This document shows positions 45,186 through 56,490 of a stretch of DNA of 64,000 nt, piece by piece. The position numbers and the translations under genes are program-made. Source of the stretch: Theocolax elegans (taxonomy: Eukaryota > Arthropoda > Insecta > Hymenoptera > Cerocephalidae); assembly GCA_026168455.1 (NCBI GenBank), contig CM047427.1, forward strand, positions 45,424,558-45,488,557, given 5' to 3'. The notes beneath the pieces were generated by a model, which saw only the letters and a list, made by a program, of their open reading frames with translations, was not told the origin of the DNA and did no database searches. Each line of letters begins with the position of its first letter. Position 1 is the first letter of the stretch.

Positions 45186-45541
45186 AATAGATACGTCCCA
45201 GAAAATGATGCCGGATCAACCGATGAAGAGCAACCTGCGAGATCTCAATCGCCGAGGGACCAACAGGTGAAGTGCGACCCACCTGTAGCGAGCGAAGCCT
45301 CCCCTGCGAGGGAGTATAATGCGAGCGAGTCACCTAGCGTTGGGACTAGTCTAGTGGTCGTCCCCGGAAAGCGAATGCGACCGAGCGACGCCGATCCCCA
45401 GTAAGACAGCATATCGATGCGCAGCCAGAAACTGTTCCCCTTAGACGAGGACGAGGGCGTACTCGTGGATCTAAATCCAAATAAAGAACAGTATCGTTTG
45501 GAACGATGGGCCATAATCTGAGATCGTGATTTTTGTTGCAG

Positions 45542-46449
45542 ATGATCATCGAGGTTGAGCAGGAAGCCCTGGAGTTCCTCCTAGCCAGGATGATCGCCAC
45601 CCTGGCCAGCCACGGCGAGATGCAGACGGCGGACGTTCTGTCTGCAGTAATTGCTGCCGTAGATCATTGGCAGCAACAGCTCCAGGAGGAGCATCGCCGT
45701 GGCCAGGAGGATATCGCCGCCGTCGTTCTGGAAGAGGTCCTGGAGGATGGCCAAGGCCAGGACACGGCCTACGTAGCAAACCCTGCGGATCGCTTGGCGC
45801 AAGCAAAGGGGACGATACCCCTGCTCTCTCCGTCGATGCCAACATCAGCGAGAGTAGAGCGGATGGAGAAGGACAACCAGGTATCGGATCACCCGCAGGG
45901 GAAGACTGCGCCGGAACCAGCTACCACCAGACCCCAGCTCAGTCGGCCCCACTCCAACGGGTCCCAACCGCAACCTCTGCGGCGACAGAGGAGACGCGAC
46001 ACAAGACGCAAGAAGAGGAGTAGCAGGAAACGGAGGCTGCCCTCAGGCACATGAAAGCCCTGAGGGTTCAGCTACGGACAGCCGAGCAAGAGGCCTTGGC
46101 AAAGTTTGATGCTTTTGCCGAGGCTCTTCCGACGGCTCCCATCACAAAGGGTGTCTGGGGTGAGCGCGTCCAAGACCTCAAAAAGGAGCGCGAGGTTCTG
46201 GCAACGTTCCGTCCTCAGCAGCGTGAGGCCAAGGAAAAGGCGACGGCAGAAGAGAGGAAGCGCGATGAGGAGCTGAGGCAGCCTATAGACAGGCTGCTGA
46301 AGAGCACCGGCGTCTCCAGCAGAAAGCGGATGACGCTAAAAGATGAGCCGCTGAGCTGGAGGCGTGGTTGCAGCCTCAGCCCTCCACGAGCGGAACGAGC
46401 GGTTATAAGGAGCCGAAGTATCCGCTCTGCCGCTGCAAAGGGGCGTTGA
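45542..46449 (+). pseudogene. post-pol accessory ORF of Ty3/gypsy element 4
   Basis: An extra reading frame after integrase, absent from the related element at 16370-22850. It starts MIIEVEQEALEFLLARMIAT directly behind a 3' splice-site-like TTTTTGTTGCAG (45530-45541). A Gln/Glu/Leu-rich helical part follows (WQQQLQEEHRRGQEDIAAVV), then a frame change near 45780, an acidic and Thr/Pro-rich stretch, a TAG at 46021-46023, and a second helical part (EALAKFDAFAEALPTAPITK, ERVQDLKKEREVLATF, AEERKRDEELRQPIDRLLK) likely to form coiled coil. No signal peptide or membrane segment is seen, so I see no sign that it is an envelope gene. I do not recognise the family. ORFs continue weakly to about 46574. 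Confidence 0.5.
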
Positions 46450-46574
46450 CCCGAAGAAATGCCCTCGCTTCAGAACCCATGCCGAAATCAAGGCGGCACG
46501 CAGGAAGCAGGGCTAGAGGACCACAAGGAGCCAACGACCTACCGCCTAGGGACTATAACTCGGCAGTGCCGTAG

Positions 46575-46865
46575 CAACCGATCCCTTTACCCCTACCTAC
46601 ACGAGAAATTGTACCCCGTTACATAGTATAGAAAAATAAATATTTGCTGCTGCTACGTGAAAAGTTTCGGCAATATAACAGATTAACCATAACTATATAG
46701 TTTTATTTTAATTATGAATCGATGCTACTATATAAAAAAAATTTAATTAATGCTTATTTTACGCAAAGAGAACGACAAAAATCAATCCCTAATAATTTTT
46801 AACATTGGCCAAGTTATATTAAGGTGCCGCCATCTTAATGGACAATAAGAATACGTTGCCGATGC
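46575..46865. other. end of element 4 and leader of a lost minus-strand LTR element
   Basis: TACCCCGTTACA at about 46613-46624 equals the last 12 bases of the solo LTR at 62251-63374 and may be the only trace of the element 4 3' LTR. The rest is AT-rich and resembles the leader region next to the primer-binding site that follows. Confidence 0.4.
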
Positions 46866-47400
46866 TGAAAAACCACGTTGGGCACGAATGTAACGGTTAC
46901 GCTGGGGATTAGGGCGTGGCGTCTAAAGCGAAATAAATGCTTTATTAAAAGAAATAATAATAATTTATTATAAAAATAAATAGATTTGGGCGCCAGCCGC
47001 GTATCATCGCGGCGAATTTCTAGAAGGGGCGTAGGGGGTGATTAGGGAAGCACTCACCCCGAGAAGAAAGACGGTGCATCGTCTGCAATGGTTTGCACCC
47101 ATCTTTGAGGAGAGCTGATCTTCTCCAGGAGTTGCTGCTTCTTGCGGCTCGTACACACGAGGAAATCTACTGGGCGACAAAATCGGTCAGTAGGGATCTT
47201 GCCACGTTGGCCTCCCGATGCACTCTCTCGAGCTCCGACTTGTTCGGCTACCGTCGTCTCGCTTGCATCGTATAATAAGTGCTTGCGGCCGTACTGACAC
47301 GAAGCGGACGACTTCGCATGGACTGTTTCTTCCCACGGAGAGAACAGTATTCGTGGTGATATTGTCTACGAGATAAATATTTAACATCGTTCCATTTATG
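46866..47400 (-). repeat. LTR fragment with primer-binding site of a minus-strand Ty3 element
   Basis: On the minus strand a degenerate tRNA-Lys-type primer site (TTCGTGCCCAACGTGG, where the classic form is TGGCGCCCAACG...) abuts an LTR that begins, in plus coordinates, TGTAACGG at 46889. The inner end resembles the LTR at 55352 (shared GGCGCCAGCCGCG and CTGGGGAT segments). The element body is missing and the outer LTR edge is not determined. Confidence 0.6.
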
Positions 47401-47679
47401 TTCGATTATAATCAATAATTACCCAATATTAAGGTATTTGTTAGGAATTCCGAGATATTTTAATGTATTCGGCAATAACTGCACTAAAAACGAAATTTTT
47501 TAGGAATATTGGAAATTTTTAATTTTTACAGGACGAATACAAACTATAAAATAGTTTTAAGATGAAAATAATGTACTTAATAACAGAAAAGTAGAAAAAA
47601 AAGTTTTAAAGGTGTCCTTGACCTTGAAAATCATCATTTCAAAGTCAAATTTTTTCTGCTATATGAGCTTCAAAATATG

Positions 47680-47721
<42 letters not shown>

Positions 47722-48100
47722 TTTCGATGCGCTGAGTTAAAAAAATAATGAAAAAATTCCGGAAAGGATTCTTGACCTTGGAGAATGCTACTTTAAAGAC
47801 AAAATTTTTTTTTGATATTTTGTCCCTGAATTTGGTTATGCCCACATTGTTTGATGCGCTAATTGTATGTTCGAAGTAATACTGCGCATCGCAAAATTCA
47901 TTTTATTATCTATGTAAATGTAAGGTCCAAAATATAACTAATTATAAGTATTTACAATGAAGTAAGTACTTTCTTTCTTTTAGAGGTTTAACATTTATCA
48001 CAATTGGATTGTACTAAATTCGTAGCAGATCAATACAATTGATTCGTAATCTATTACGATTAGAATTCTTATAGGACACGTACACATTTTCTTGTTGTAT
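47401..48100. other. non-coding stretch with TA microsatellite
   Basis: AT-rich; (TA)n at 47689-47718. Two copies of a CTTGACCTTG...AAAG-(T/A)-CAAATTTTTT-like motif (near 47618 and 47772). No gene. May include the 5' flank of the piggyBac element that follows. Confidence 0.4.
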
Positions 48101-49500
48101 TACTATAAGTTTTTTGAGATTGTTATATAAATATTTTATCAGATTATCCTATCTTTGATAAAATGGAAATTGATGTTTGAAATAGTGGCGAATCCGATTC
48201 AGAGGTAGAAGAAAACGTAGAAAATGAAGAAATTGATGAGGTCTGCGATGGCTCGGTCGGTAGGGCCTCGTAATCTGGAGGTCTCAGGTTTGATTCCCGG
48301 CCCCGGCCGATTGATACAAGCACCATTGATGAATGTATTTTCAATAAGTGCTTTCTTCACAAAGACATCGTATGACTTCCGTCGCTGATTAGCACCGATT
48401 TGGGAGCATAAAAAGAGCGACGTTAAAATAATAATAAAAAGAAAAGATATTGATGACATTAATTTTGAAGATAATTATGATGAAAGTGAAAATTCATGAC
48501 GCGTATTTTTATCTATCAATCAAAGTTTTTGAAGATAGTTCAAAATAAATCCGAATATTTGTATATCAGGAACTAATCCAATCGATTATCTAAATATTTT
48601 TTTTTGATTCATCATTACTTCGAATGATTGTAGACGAGACATATCATTATGAAATTCAAGATAATGGAAAACGATATAAACATACAATATCTTGGAATCC
48701 TCTTACAAAGATGAACTTGAAAAATTTCTTGGTCTTTTGATTCTAATGGGTCATATACGAAAAGGTACTTTGAAAGAGTATTGTTCTACAGATTCCTTAC
48801 TGTATACTCCAATTTCTTCTTAAATTATGTCTCGCGATAACAAAGAAATTGTAAATCACCTTTTAGAGAAAATAAAACCAGTCATTGATTACCTGCAAAG
48901 TAAATTTTCAGCAGCTCTTAATCTAGGGAAAAATTTGTGAATAGATGAAAGTCTGTTACTATGGAAAGGTACGCTGCGATTTAAATAATATATTTCTTTG
49001 AAGAGAAATCCTTTTGCATCAAACTTTTTATGATTGTAAATTGTCAGACTGGATTCATATTAGGGTTTGTTGTTTATACTGATGCAGATACTGATTATCA
49101 AAAGCTTGATTTGTGCACTACTGGTGATATTGTAGCTGACTTTTCACAACCTTATTTTTATAAGGGTCATGTTATGTACGTAGACAACTGGCATACATGA
49201 CCTATTTTGGTAGAGTTTTTACATGAACGCGATACAGGAATTTGCGGTGCAGTGAAAGAAAATAGAAAAGGAATGCCACACTAGGAAACAAATTAGAACC
49301 AGGTAATGTACAAGTCGCACATAATTATATTTGGATGGCACTTTACACAAATGGGAAGATAATCGTAGTGTTCGAATACTTACAAGTGTGCATGAACTTG
49401 AAAAAAAAGTTACTTCTGCGTAACTGGAAAAAAAATTATCTAACAAGGAAACATTATAAAACCAAATTGTGTTCAGAGATACAATAAAAATATGGGTGTA
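48100..49500 (+). pseudogene. piggyBac transposase pseudogene
   Basis: Pieces in several frames follow the piggyBac transposase order: an acidic N-terminus (about 48160-48500), then TKMNLKNFLGLLILMGHIRK (about 48708), EIVNHLLEKIKPVIDYLQSKF (21 residues, here described as EIVNHLLEKI then KPVIDYLQSKF), IDESLLLWKG with the first catalytic Asp (about 48942-48972), LKRNPFAS, GDIVADFSQPYF-like and YVDNWHT with the second catalytic Asp (about 49176-49196), CGAVKENRKGMP (about 49240-49278) and a tail. Stops and frameshifts are frequent. A tRNA-derived SINE is inserted at 48241-48447. No TTAA-flanked ends identified. Confidence 0.85.
48241..48447 (+). mobile_element. tRNA-derived SINE inside the piggyBac pseudogene
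   Basis: Begins GTCTGCGATGGCTCGGTCGG. RNA polymerase III box A (TGGCTCGGTCGG, 48249-48260) and box B (GGTTTGATTCC, 48287-48297) are at tRNA-like spacing. A roughly 130-bp body and an A-rich (AAT/AAAAG) tail follow. Flanked by an 11-bp near-repeat (GAAATTGATGA at the left, GATATTGATGA at the right), the expected target duplication in the coding sequence of the host transposon. Confidence 0.8.
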
Positions 49501-49740
49501 AAATAAGTTTGCCGCGTACAACCTTAAATCGCCCTTTTTCAGGTTGCCTCCGTGCATTGGAGGCAAAACCCCGACGATACCGATACATGGCGCCCAACTA
49601 GTTAGCACTGGGCATAGGGAATTATGTAAGAAAATATACTTTTATCATTACCGGATACCTCGCTAACTTAAAAATGGGATAGATCGAGTAGACGAAACCT
49701 CAAGGCCAACGAATTTCATGAAGAGAGAATATATATATAT
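49501..49740. other. short non-coding gap
   Basis: No assigned feature except a TA run at 49728-49741 where the following foldback element begins. Confidence 0.4.
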
Positions 49741-51366
49741 ATGGGTGGTTCTCTGTGACATCGAAGATGAAAAAAATAAATATTGCTATAACTGTGGGAA
49801 TATGTTTTAGAGGTATCCAGTAGTTCTCCTGAATTTTTTCAGATTTTTTCTGGGCCATTATTTTAAGTTACAGAGAGTCAAAGTTGACATTTTAGCACTT
49901 TTTTGCATTATATGCCCATTTTCATGAATTTTTAGCTCCCAGGGGATGCATTTTTCACTAAAAACATAAGTATGAATTTTTTTGTAAAATTTTCCGAACT
50001 TTTCACTAAAAATACTTTTAAAGACATAAATGTATGCTGTCACACTCTTGTAAGTCATTTAAACCTTAAATAGTGAAAATCAGCAATTCTGCTCCGGACT
50101 CTGGTAACCTAATACTGTCTAAAAGATGTCTTTTTATAGTCAGCAACTGCCTAAAAATTTCCAGAGTGGCTCTAAATCATTAAGATCACTTATGGTCAAA
50201 ATATCCGGGAAAAGTGCCCGAAATATTAATAGAAATGTACATTTGTTGCCTCATAACGATGAATCTATTAGCATGATCATTGCAAAAAAATTGATGCACT
50301 TACCTTGGAATGGTAGAAAAGTATCTTCACTTGTTTCAGTATCCATCTAATCCCCTGTAAGCTGCTAAAAATGCAAATATTATTATACAAATGTAAAAAA
50401 TTAATTTTTAAACATTTATAATGCTGAATTTTTAGCTTTACATCCCTTATAAGAATTATAATACTAATCTGAAGGATTACTATAAATATATAAACATCAT
50501 TATTACAATAACTGAATATACGTATTTAATACAAAAGATATATAAATAAATCGGATATATAATTATAATGAATAATATGATAACGTGACAGTGACAAGTT
50601 TATGAAATCTAAACAATGTATTGCTGAATAATAATAATAATAATGTTGATACTTTTATAGTAATCCTTCAGATTAGTAATATAATTCTTGTAAGGGATGT
50701 AAAACTAAAAATCCAGCATTATAAATGTTTAAAAAATAATTTTTTATAATTATATAATAATATTTGTATTTTTAGCAGCTTACAGGTTATTAGATGGATA
50801 CTGAAACAAGTAAAGATACTTTTCTACCATTCCAAGGTAAGTGCATCAATTTTTTTGCAATGATCATGCTAATAGATTCATCGTTATGAGGCAACAAATG
50901 TACATTTCTATTAATATTTCGGGCACTTTTCCCGGATATTTTGACCATAAGTGATCTTAATGATTTAGACCCACTCTGGAAATTTTTAGGCAGTTGCTGA
51001 CTATAAAAAGACATCTTTTAGACAGTATTAGGTTACCAGAGTCCGGAGCAGAATTGCTGATTTTCACTATTTAAGGTTTAAATGACTTACAAGAGTGTGA
51101 CAGCATACATTTATGTCTTTAAAAGTATTTTTAGTGAAAAGTTCGGAAAATTTTACAAAAAAAGTCATACTTATGTTTTTAGTGAAAAATGCATCCCCTG
51201 GGAGCTAAAAATTCATGAAAATGGGCATATAATGCAAAAAAGTGCTAAAATGTCAACTTTGACTCTCTGTAACTTAAAATAATGGCCCAGAAAATATCTG
51301 AAAAAATTCAGGAGAACTACTGGATACCTCTAAAACATATTCCCACAGTTATAGCAATATTTATTT
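49741..51366. mobile_element. foldback element 2: arms of about 715 bp
   Basis: The left arm from 49774 to about 50490 and the right arm from about 50650 to 51366 are near-identical reverse complements around a centre near 50570, with a loop of about 160 bp. The paired 66- and 74-codon ORFs seen on both strands are mirror images. The left side extends beyond the arm as ATGGGTGGTTCTCTGTGACA behind a TA run, probably the true terminus; the right terminus is lost. It abuts Ty3 element 5 inside its RNase H. Non-coding; class unknown. Confidence 0.85.
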
Positions 51367-52300
51367 CTTGGATAAGCACACTGACTATAGCATAGTCGCT
51401 AGCATCGGTTTGGAGGGTAAAAGGGAGGGAAAAATCGGGGCAAGCTAAAACAGGGGCTTGGGTAAGTGCTAGCTTCATTTTCTCGAATGCATCATGCTGT
51501 ACTTGATGCCATTGCCATCTAACATCCTTTCGCGTTAAATAATTTAACGGTGCTCTGTATTCGGCTAATTTCCCGATAAACCTTGAATACCAACCAATTA
51601 AGCCAGTAAAACGTCTTAGTTGCTTTAAATTGGTTGGGGCTGGATACTCTAGTATCGGTCGTATCTTATCTATATTTGTTTTGAGGACATCCTCATTAAC
51701 AATATATCGTAGATAAGTTACTTCCGCGCAACAGAATTCGGACTTTTCTTTGTTAATTTGTAGATTTACCTTTTTGAGGTCGGTTAGTACTATTCTTAAC
51801 CATTTTAAGTGATCCTCGAAGGCTTTGGCTGTAATAATTATATCGTCCAAATATGCGAATACGTTTGGCTTCCATTCTGGTATTATGAGCTTGTCCAACA
51901 TTTTGTGGAAAATTGCAGGTGCATTCGATAGGCCGTAGGGGACTCGGGTAAACTGAAATAATCCTTTACCGGGAAGTGAAAAGGCTGTAATTTCGCGGCT
52001 TTCTGGTGCTAGAGGGACTTGGTGGTAAGCTTGCGATAAATCAAGCTTACTAATGTAACGACTTTCTCTCAGCTGATCGAGAATGTCGTCCACATATCGC
52101 ATAGGGTACGCTATTTTCTTGGTAACAGCGTTAACCTGCCGGAAATCAATGCAAAAGCGGTATTTTCCGTTTGCTTTCGAAACTATAATTGGGCAGCTGC
52201 AATATAATTGGATACCTTCCTTTAGCATCCTGTCGATTTCCTCGTATCCAGCCTGCAGCCTGCAACTCGATTTTATGGGAATCTTGGTTAGTTACACCTA
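51367..52300 (-). pseudogene. Ty3/gypsy element 5, RT and start of RNase H
   Basis: Minus-strand frame with CIDFRQVNAVTKKIAYPMRY, YISKLDLSQAYHQVPLAPES, RVPYGLSNAPAIFHKMLD, catalytic FAYLDDIIIT, EVTYLRYIVNEDVLKTNIDK, LKQLRRFTGLIGWYSRFIGK and TLQTDASDYAIVSVLIQ. It is cut there by the foldback element, so most of RNase H, integrase and the 3' LTR are missing. The join to the protease frame near 52150-52230 needs a frameshift. The RT core residues look intact. Confidence 0.85.
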
Positions 52301-52961
52301 GCGTTCTTGTTGTTGGGGGAATCATCTCATTTAATAGCTGATGTAATCTCCATTCTTGTTCCGGTGTAGCTGGTTTCAATCCTCCTATGCCTGCTGGCGC
52401 GGGTAAGCAACTCGGGTCTTTGCCATAAGGATAAAAATGATGAATGATACCTTTATCAGTCCACCACGTATCATTTTCGTAGCATATTTTCATGTTCGCT
52501 TTCCGCCTAAAGTCGATACCTAATATGCAATCGTAATGCAAGCCGTCTGCTACTTGGAAGGGCATTATAATAGTTTCACCATCTATTTCCATGGTTATAT
52601 CTATTATACCTTGTATTGGTACAGCTGTACCATCTGCTACTTTAACGGCTGAATTGCTGACTTTTCGCCATTTATGCTGTAATACTTTACTCATTCCTCG
52701 CCCAATGAATGAGTGTACTGACCCATCGTCAAGTAAAGCTGTAAGTTTTTGTCCATTTAACTCTATGTTAAAGAAATGGCGTGCATCGATGCCGGGTATT
52801 TGCTGTATTAGGGAATTATTTGCTGCTAAGTGGGAGGGTATTGACCCTTTTGGGTGTTTGGGTGAGAAAATACGGGTCTCTATTTTCTCTGGCTGTAGTT
52901 TCCCTGGTTTCTGTTTTTGTTGCAGCGGCAGTTTGTGTAATTTGTGCCTTGAGCACCGCAA
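52146..52961 (-). pseudogene. Ty3/gypsy element 5, aspartic protease region
   Basis: Frame of 271 codons. Residues about 60-160 are protease-like (NIELNGQKLTALLDDGSVHS, then MPFQVADGLHYDCILGIDFRR). The catalytic triplet reads Asp-Asp-Gly where Asp-Ser/Thr-Gly is usual. The C-terminal part (GLKPATPEQEWRLHQLLNEM) leads toward RT. Confidence 0.75.
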
Positions 52962-54231
52962 TTACGACAGGTAGCAGGTTCTGGACATTCTGCTATCTAA
53001 TTCCCAAGTTTATTACACCTATAGCAAGGCTCTTTGAATTTTCTTGGGTGAATTGGCTTTTGCTCTACGTAGTTTGGCGTGCTAAATTTATTTGGCTTCA
53101 ACTCCTGCTTCTTTGGTGATTCAGCTCTTTGTTTAGCCCTGTGCTCGCTGCCAATAACTGCTATTTTTGTTATTCTTTACAGCTTCGCTGTACTGCTGCT
53201 TCGACTCTTGCTTAGAAGGTGCTGTATATTTTCTTGCTGCTTGAGGGCTGTTTTGCTTCCATAGGCACTGGTGCTGTATTTTCTTTAGTGGGTTGGTGGC
53301 TATGGGTGCTATGAACTTTGGGGATACTACAATATTTTCGCTCGGCTCTGAGGAAACTGCTGCTAATTTGCGCGTTTTTGTTTACATAGGATCAACGTAT
53401 GCATACTTTGCTAGACCGTAATTTTGAATGACTGGTGGAGGTTTGTACGTTTCATCCGTCGCTGCAGCTGTATGAAATTATCGAAATGGTGTCTTTCGAT
53501 TTTTGTTCTGTAGCTAGGGTGCAGGTTCCGATACGCTCTATCCAGCTGTTCGGATTGAGGCATTGTTGGCTTAACCTGGTCTAGCATGCCTCTTAGCTTA
53601 GTGAGGTATGTGGAAATATCCTCGTTCGGTCCTAGTGTGCGATTTTAAATAGCTTGTCTAATCTGGCCCTGCGTTTCCTCTGTTCCATATTGTAGTCTCA
53701 GCACATCTACAAAATCATATTTGCCATCGCGTGGCTGTTATCCCTTACAGCCGATTGCATTTCCCATCCGCATTCCATTTTCGGTAATGACAACAAATAC
53801 TCATTACTTATGGAGGTTGGATCTCGGTATTGTCCTCTTGATTGACCGGTTGGCAATTGAATATAAAGCATCCGTCTTGCTTTACTACTACTTGCTGGAG
53901 CTGTATTTATAGCGATATTGGGGATATTTTCTCTATCTGAATTCGTTAGTGACAAATCTGTTTCTATGATTGGGTTAGCCTCGTCTACTGCTGCATTCCA
54001 GTCAGCAGACGATGGTCCGAAATTACGTCTAATTTCGTACCTAGCTAACCTATCTCTAATAATTTTGCTATCCGCGTCTATGTTTATTCCGATTTTACTC
54101 GCGTATACCGAAATTCTATCGTCACTGGTATTATTAATACTGCGTCGTAATACACCATCACCTATTGCTGGTTGTAAAACCGATAAGTCTTCTCCCAAAA
54201 TTAAATCAAGATCATCACCGTTGTGAGACAT
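52900..54231 (-). pseudogene. Ty3/gypsy element 5, Gag
   Basis: The start is MSHNGDDLDLILGEDLSVLQ at 54231, with 174 codons to a stop at 53707. In other frames the capsid continues (GQIRQAI, EDISTYLTKLRGMLDQVKPT, QSEQLDRAYRNLHPSYR around 53500-53680). At about 52930-53040 there are two zinc-knuckle-like motifs (CYRCNKLGN and CRNCGAQGTNYTNC). At least three frame breaks. The order gag, protease, RT on the minus strand and the primer site at 55337 fit one element. Confidence 0.75.
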
Positions 54232-55336
54232 TTTGATTAATTTATTGTAGCTTATTTTATCTTAATAATTAAATAAATATTATTACTAATAGCTCTTTTA
54301 AGCTCGATTGCAGTGAATTTTCTTAGCTCTTGTTTAATTACATCTAATGTAAATTAAACACATCAAGCAAAAATCAATAAATACCAATGAAAAGAAAAAA
54401 GACAAAAAAAATAAACAAGCTTGCTTTATTATCAGCTGGGCAGTACGGGAATAAATACAGCGGGAAAATATGTATATATATGTTTATTATTAATTATTAT
54501 TGGGGAGCAATTAGTAAGAAACTAAATTTTCGTCACAATGGGTATAGCAAGTCAACAAAATTTAATTATTATTATTTATAATGTTCACAATAAATAAATA
54601 AAGCAAAATGTATATGTTAATTCAATCAGTGTTAATTGTATATAAGCAAAAACACAATCTAACTAAACGTGATAATAGCAAGGGGAACATTCAATAGCAG
54701 TAATATGTATTATATATATAGACAAGGGAAATTAATATGTTTAAAAAAAAAAGAAACAATAAATAATGATTAAAGCAGCTTCGAGTTATTAATATAACTA
54801 AAAAATGCAAAAATGGTTATCAATTATATGTATTACAATTTACAAGAAAAATAATAAAAATATTATTCTCTTATAGAAGCTCTCAAAAAATAAAAATTTA
54901 TTAATACTTGGTTATTGTAGCTGTATGGGTTAGAAGGAGTGGGAAGATGACTTATTTTTATATATATATTTAACCAGCGTACCCAAAAAAAAACAACTAT
55001 ATATACCCAAATATATCCAAAGCAGTGCAAATATTATTTAAAGAAAAAAATCAAAATTATATTTCCGTGCACGTGCTCAATTATTACTACTTGCTGAAAA
55101 TGGCCGTCAAAATAGCCAACCGGCTTCTTCCGGTGTGTGTGCGAGCTTGCTGAAGGAAAGGAAAAGGCAATATGGCCGCTTGTTTGCGTCGCGCTTCGAC
55201 ACTTACAGTAATTCTATTCACTCGCTTTTAACTACAAGAGAAACAACTATTAATTACGCCAATTTACGCTGAACTATTAATTTTTACGCCGAAAGCTGTT
55301 CAATTTTACTTTAGGAAAAGATCCCTTAAAAACAAC
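54232..55336 (-). other. leader region of Ty3/gypsy element 5
   Basis: AT-rich, non-coding on both strands (the 64-codon plus-strand ORF at 54387 has no motif). Lies between the LTR/primer site and gag. Confidence 0.5.
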
Positions 55337-55711
55337 CACATAGGGCGCCAATGTAACGCTGCACTGGGGATCAGGGTGCAGGTTAATAAGGGTCAACCGT
55401 TTATTAATAATTAAAAGGTTTTATTAACATATAAACAAATATAGTGGGTGGGCGCCAGCCGCGTTATTACGCGACGAACTCACGATAACACGCGGGTTAT
55501 CCTAGCCGAACAATATATAAACGGCTGCACACTCACCGGCCCGAAACGTGGCCGGGTTTCGGGTACACCGGGATACGCGGTATGGAGGGAAGGGGAAGGA
55601 TGGAAAGGAAGGGGATGCTCGCACGCACACGACGGTACCGTCAGCAAAGAGAGAGGTAATGACACACCAACCTTTGTGGAGAATCCTGGACACTTGGTCG
55701 GGAAGCTGCTA

Positions 55712-55744
<33 letters not shown>

Positions 55745-56335
55745 GCTTTCATTCGTACTTAATCGCACGTTCGCACTCAAAAAAATGGCAGGTATCGGCT
55801 GCTGCGGGTTGACTCGGGAAGTCGTCGCATCGACCGACCGTAGAGCTCTGACTCTCGGCGTGCTCGAGAGCTCCGTGTTCGTATCGCGCGCCTGCGCAGT
55901 ACGTACTCGCGCGCGGCACCTCGATCTCGCGTCGCACGAGCGAGTCAAGTACCGCTGTATTCAGGCTGTATCGGTACAAGTCAGCTATATGGTGTATGAT
56001 GACCTGGTGTTGCTTCCGTCTCGGAGATGCAGGACAACCTCCTCCCAGGTAACTAATAATTAGTTCCTTCTCGCTTCTTCAACTAATTAGTACGATGTGA
56101 GTTTCAGGTACGAAACTCACCCGCCGCCGCTTTGCGGGCCGAGTCACCCCTCTCTCCTCGACGACGTCAACTTTGGTGATGGACAGCCGCTCCATCTACG
56201 GCTCTAGGTAAATACTTGGTCGTGAGGTTTTTGCGAATATGCGTATCTGTTTGCGTGCTTATCCAAGAGATCGGCTGGGCACGTTGTTTGTGTACAGCAA
56301 CCTAACCTCAATTTGTCCTATACTTTTCCTTGAAC
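55337..56335 (-). repeat. 5' LTR and primer-binding site of Ty3/gypsy element 5
   Basis: The primer site TTGGCGCCCTATGTGG (minus strand, about 55336-55351) adjoins an LTR starting, in plus coordinates, TGTAACGCTGCACTGGGGAT at 55352. It contains GGCGCCAGCCGCG and a short stem (CGCG-TTATTA-CGCG) also present, with different bases, in the LTR at 46889, and a (CT)n tract at 55718-55744. The outer edge is not found; a MITE end interrupts at about 56338. Confidence 0.65.
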
Positions 56336-56337
56336 AG

Positions 56338-56374
56338 CAAAATTTTGATTGGACCACTTCACGTGGAATACCCC
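56338..56374. mobile_element. MITE-A right terminus (orphan end)
   Basis: AAAATTTTGATTGGACCACT followed by TCACGTGGAATACCCC matches the right end of 34702-35545. The body is missing and a 114-bp TA-rich microsatellite follows to 56488. Confidence 0.75.
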
Positions 56375-56457
56375 ATATATATATATATATATGTTACATA
56401 TATGTTATATATATGTTATACATATATATGTTATACATAAATAAGATATATATAAAT

Positions 56458-56488
<31 letters not shown>

Positions 56489-56490
<2 letters not shown>

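Larger units (their letters stand above)
43131..45779 (+). repeat. 1.32-kb tandem duplication of integrase end and accessory ORF start
   Basis: Copy 1 about 43131-44452, copy 2 about 44453-45774, offset 1322 bp. The junction shares AGCAATC between the integrase (GAAGCAATCGCG) and accessory ORF (GTAGCAATCCCG) sides, suggesting microhomology-mediated duplication. Copy 2 differs by a few bases, including one A fewer in the A run near 44572. Confidence 0.9.

Noticed and set aside
48241..48310. Possible tRNA gene
   Set aside because: Box A and B are present but no proper cloverleaf closes, and body, tail and target duplication identify a SINE.
50126..51282. Paired ORFs of 74 and 66 codons on both strands
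   Set aside because: Mirror images produced by the inverted arms of foldback element 2; no homology or codon signal.
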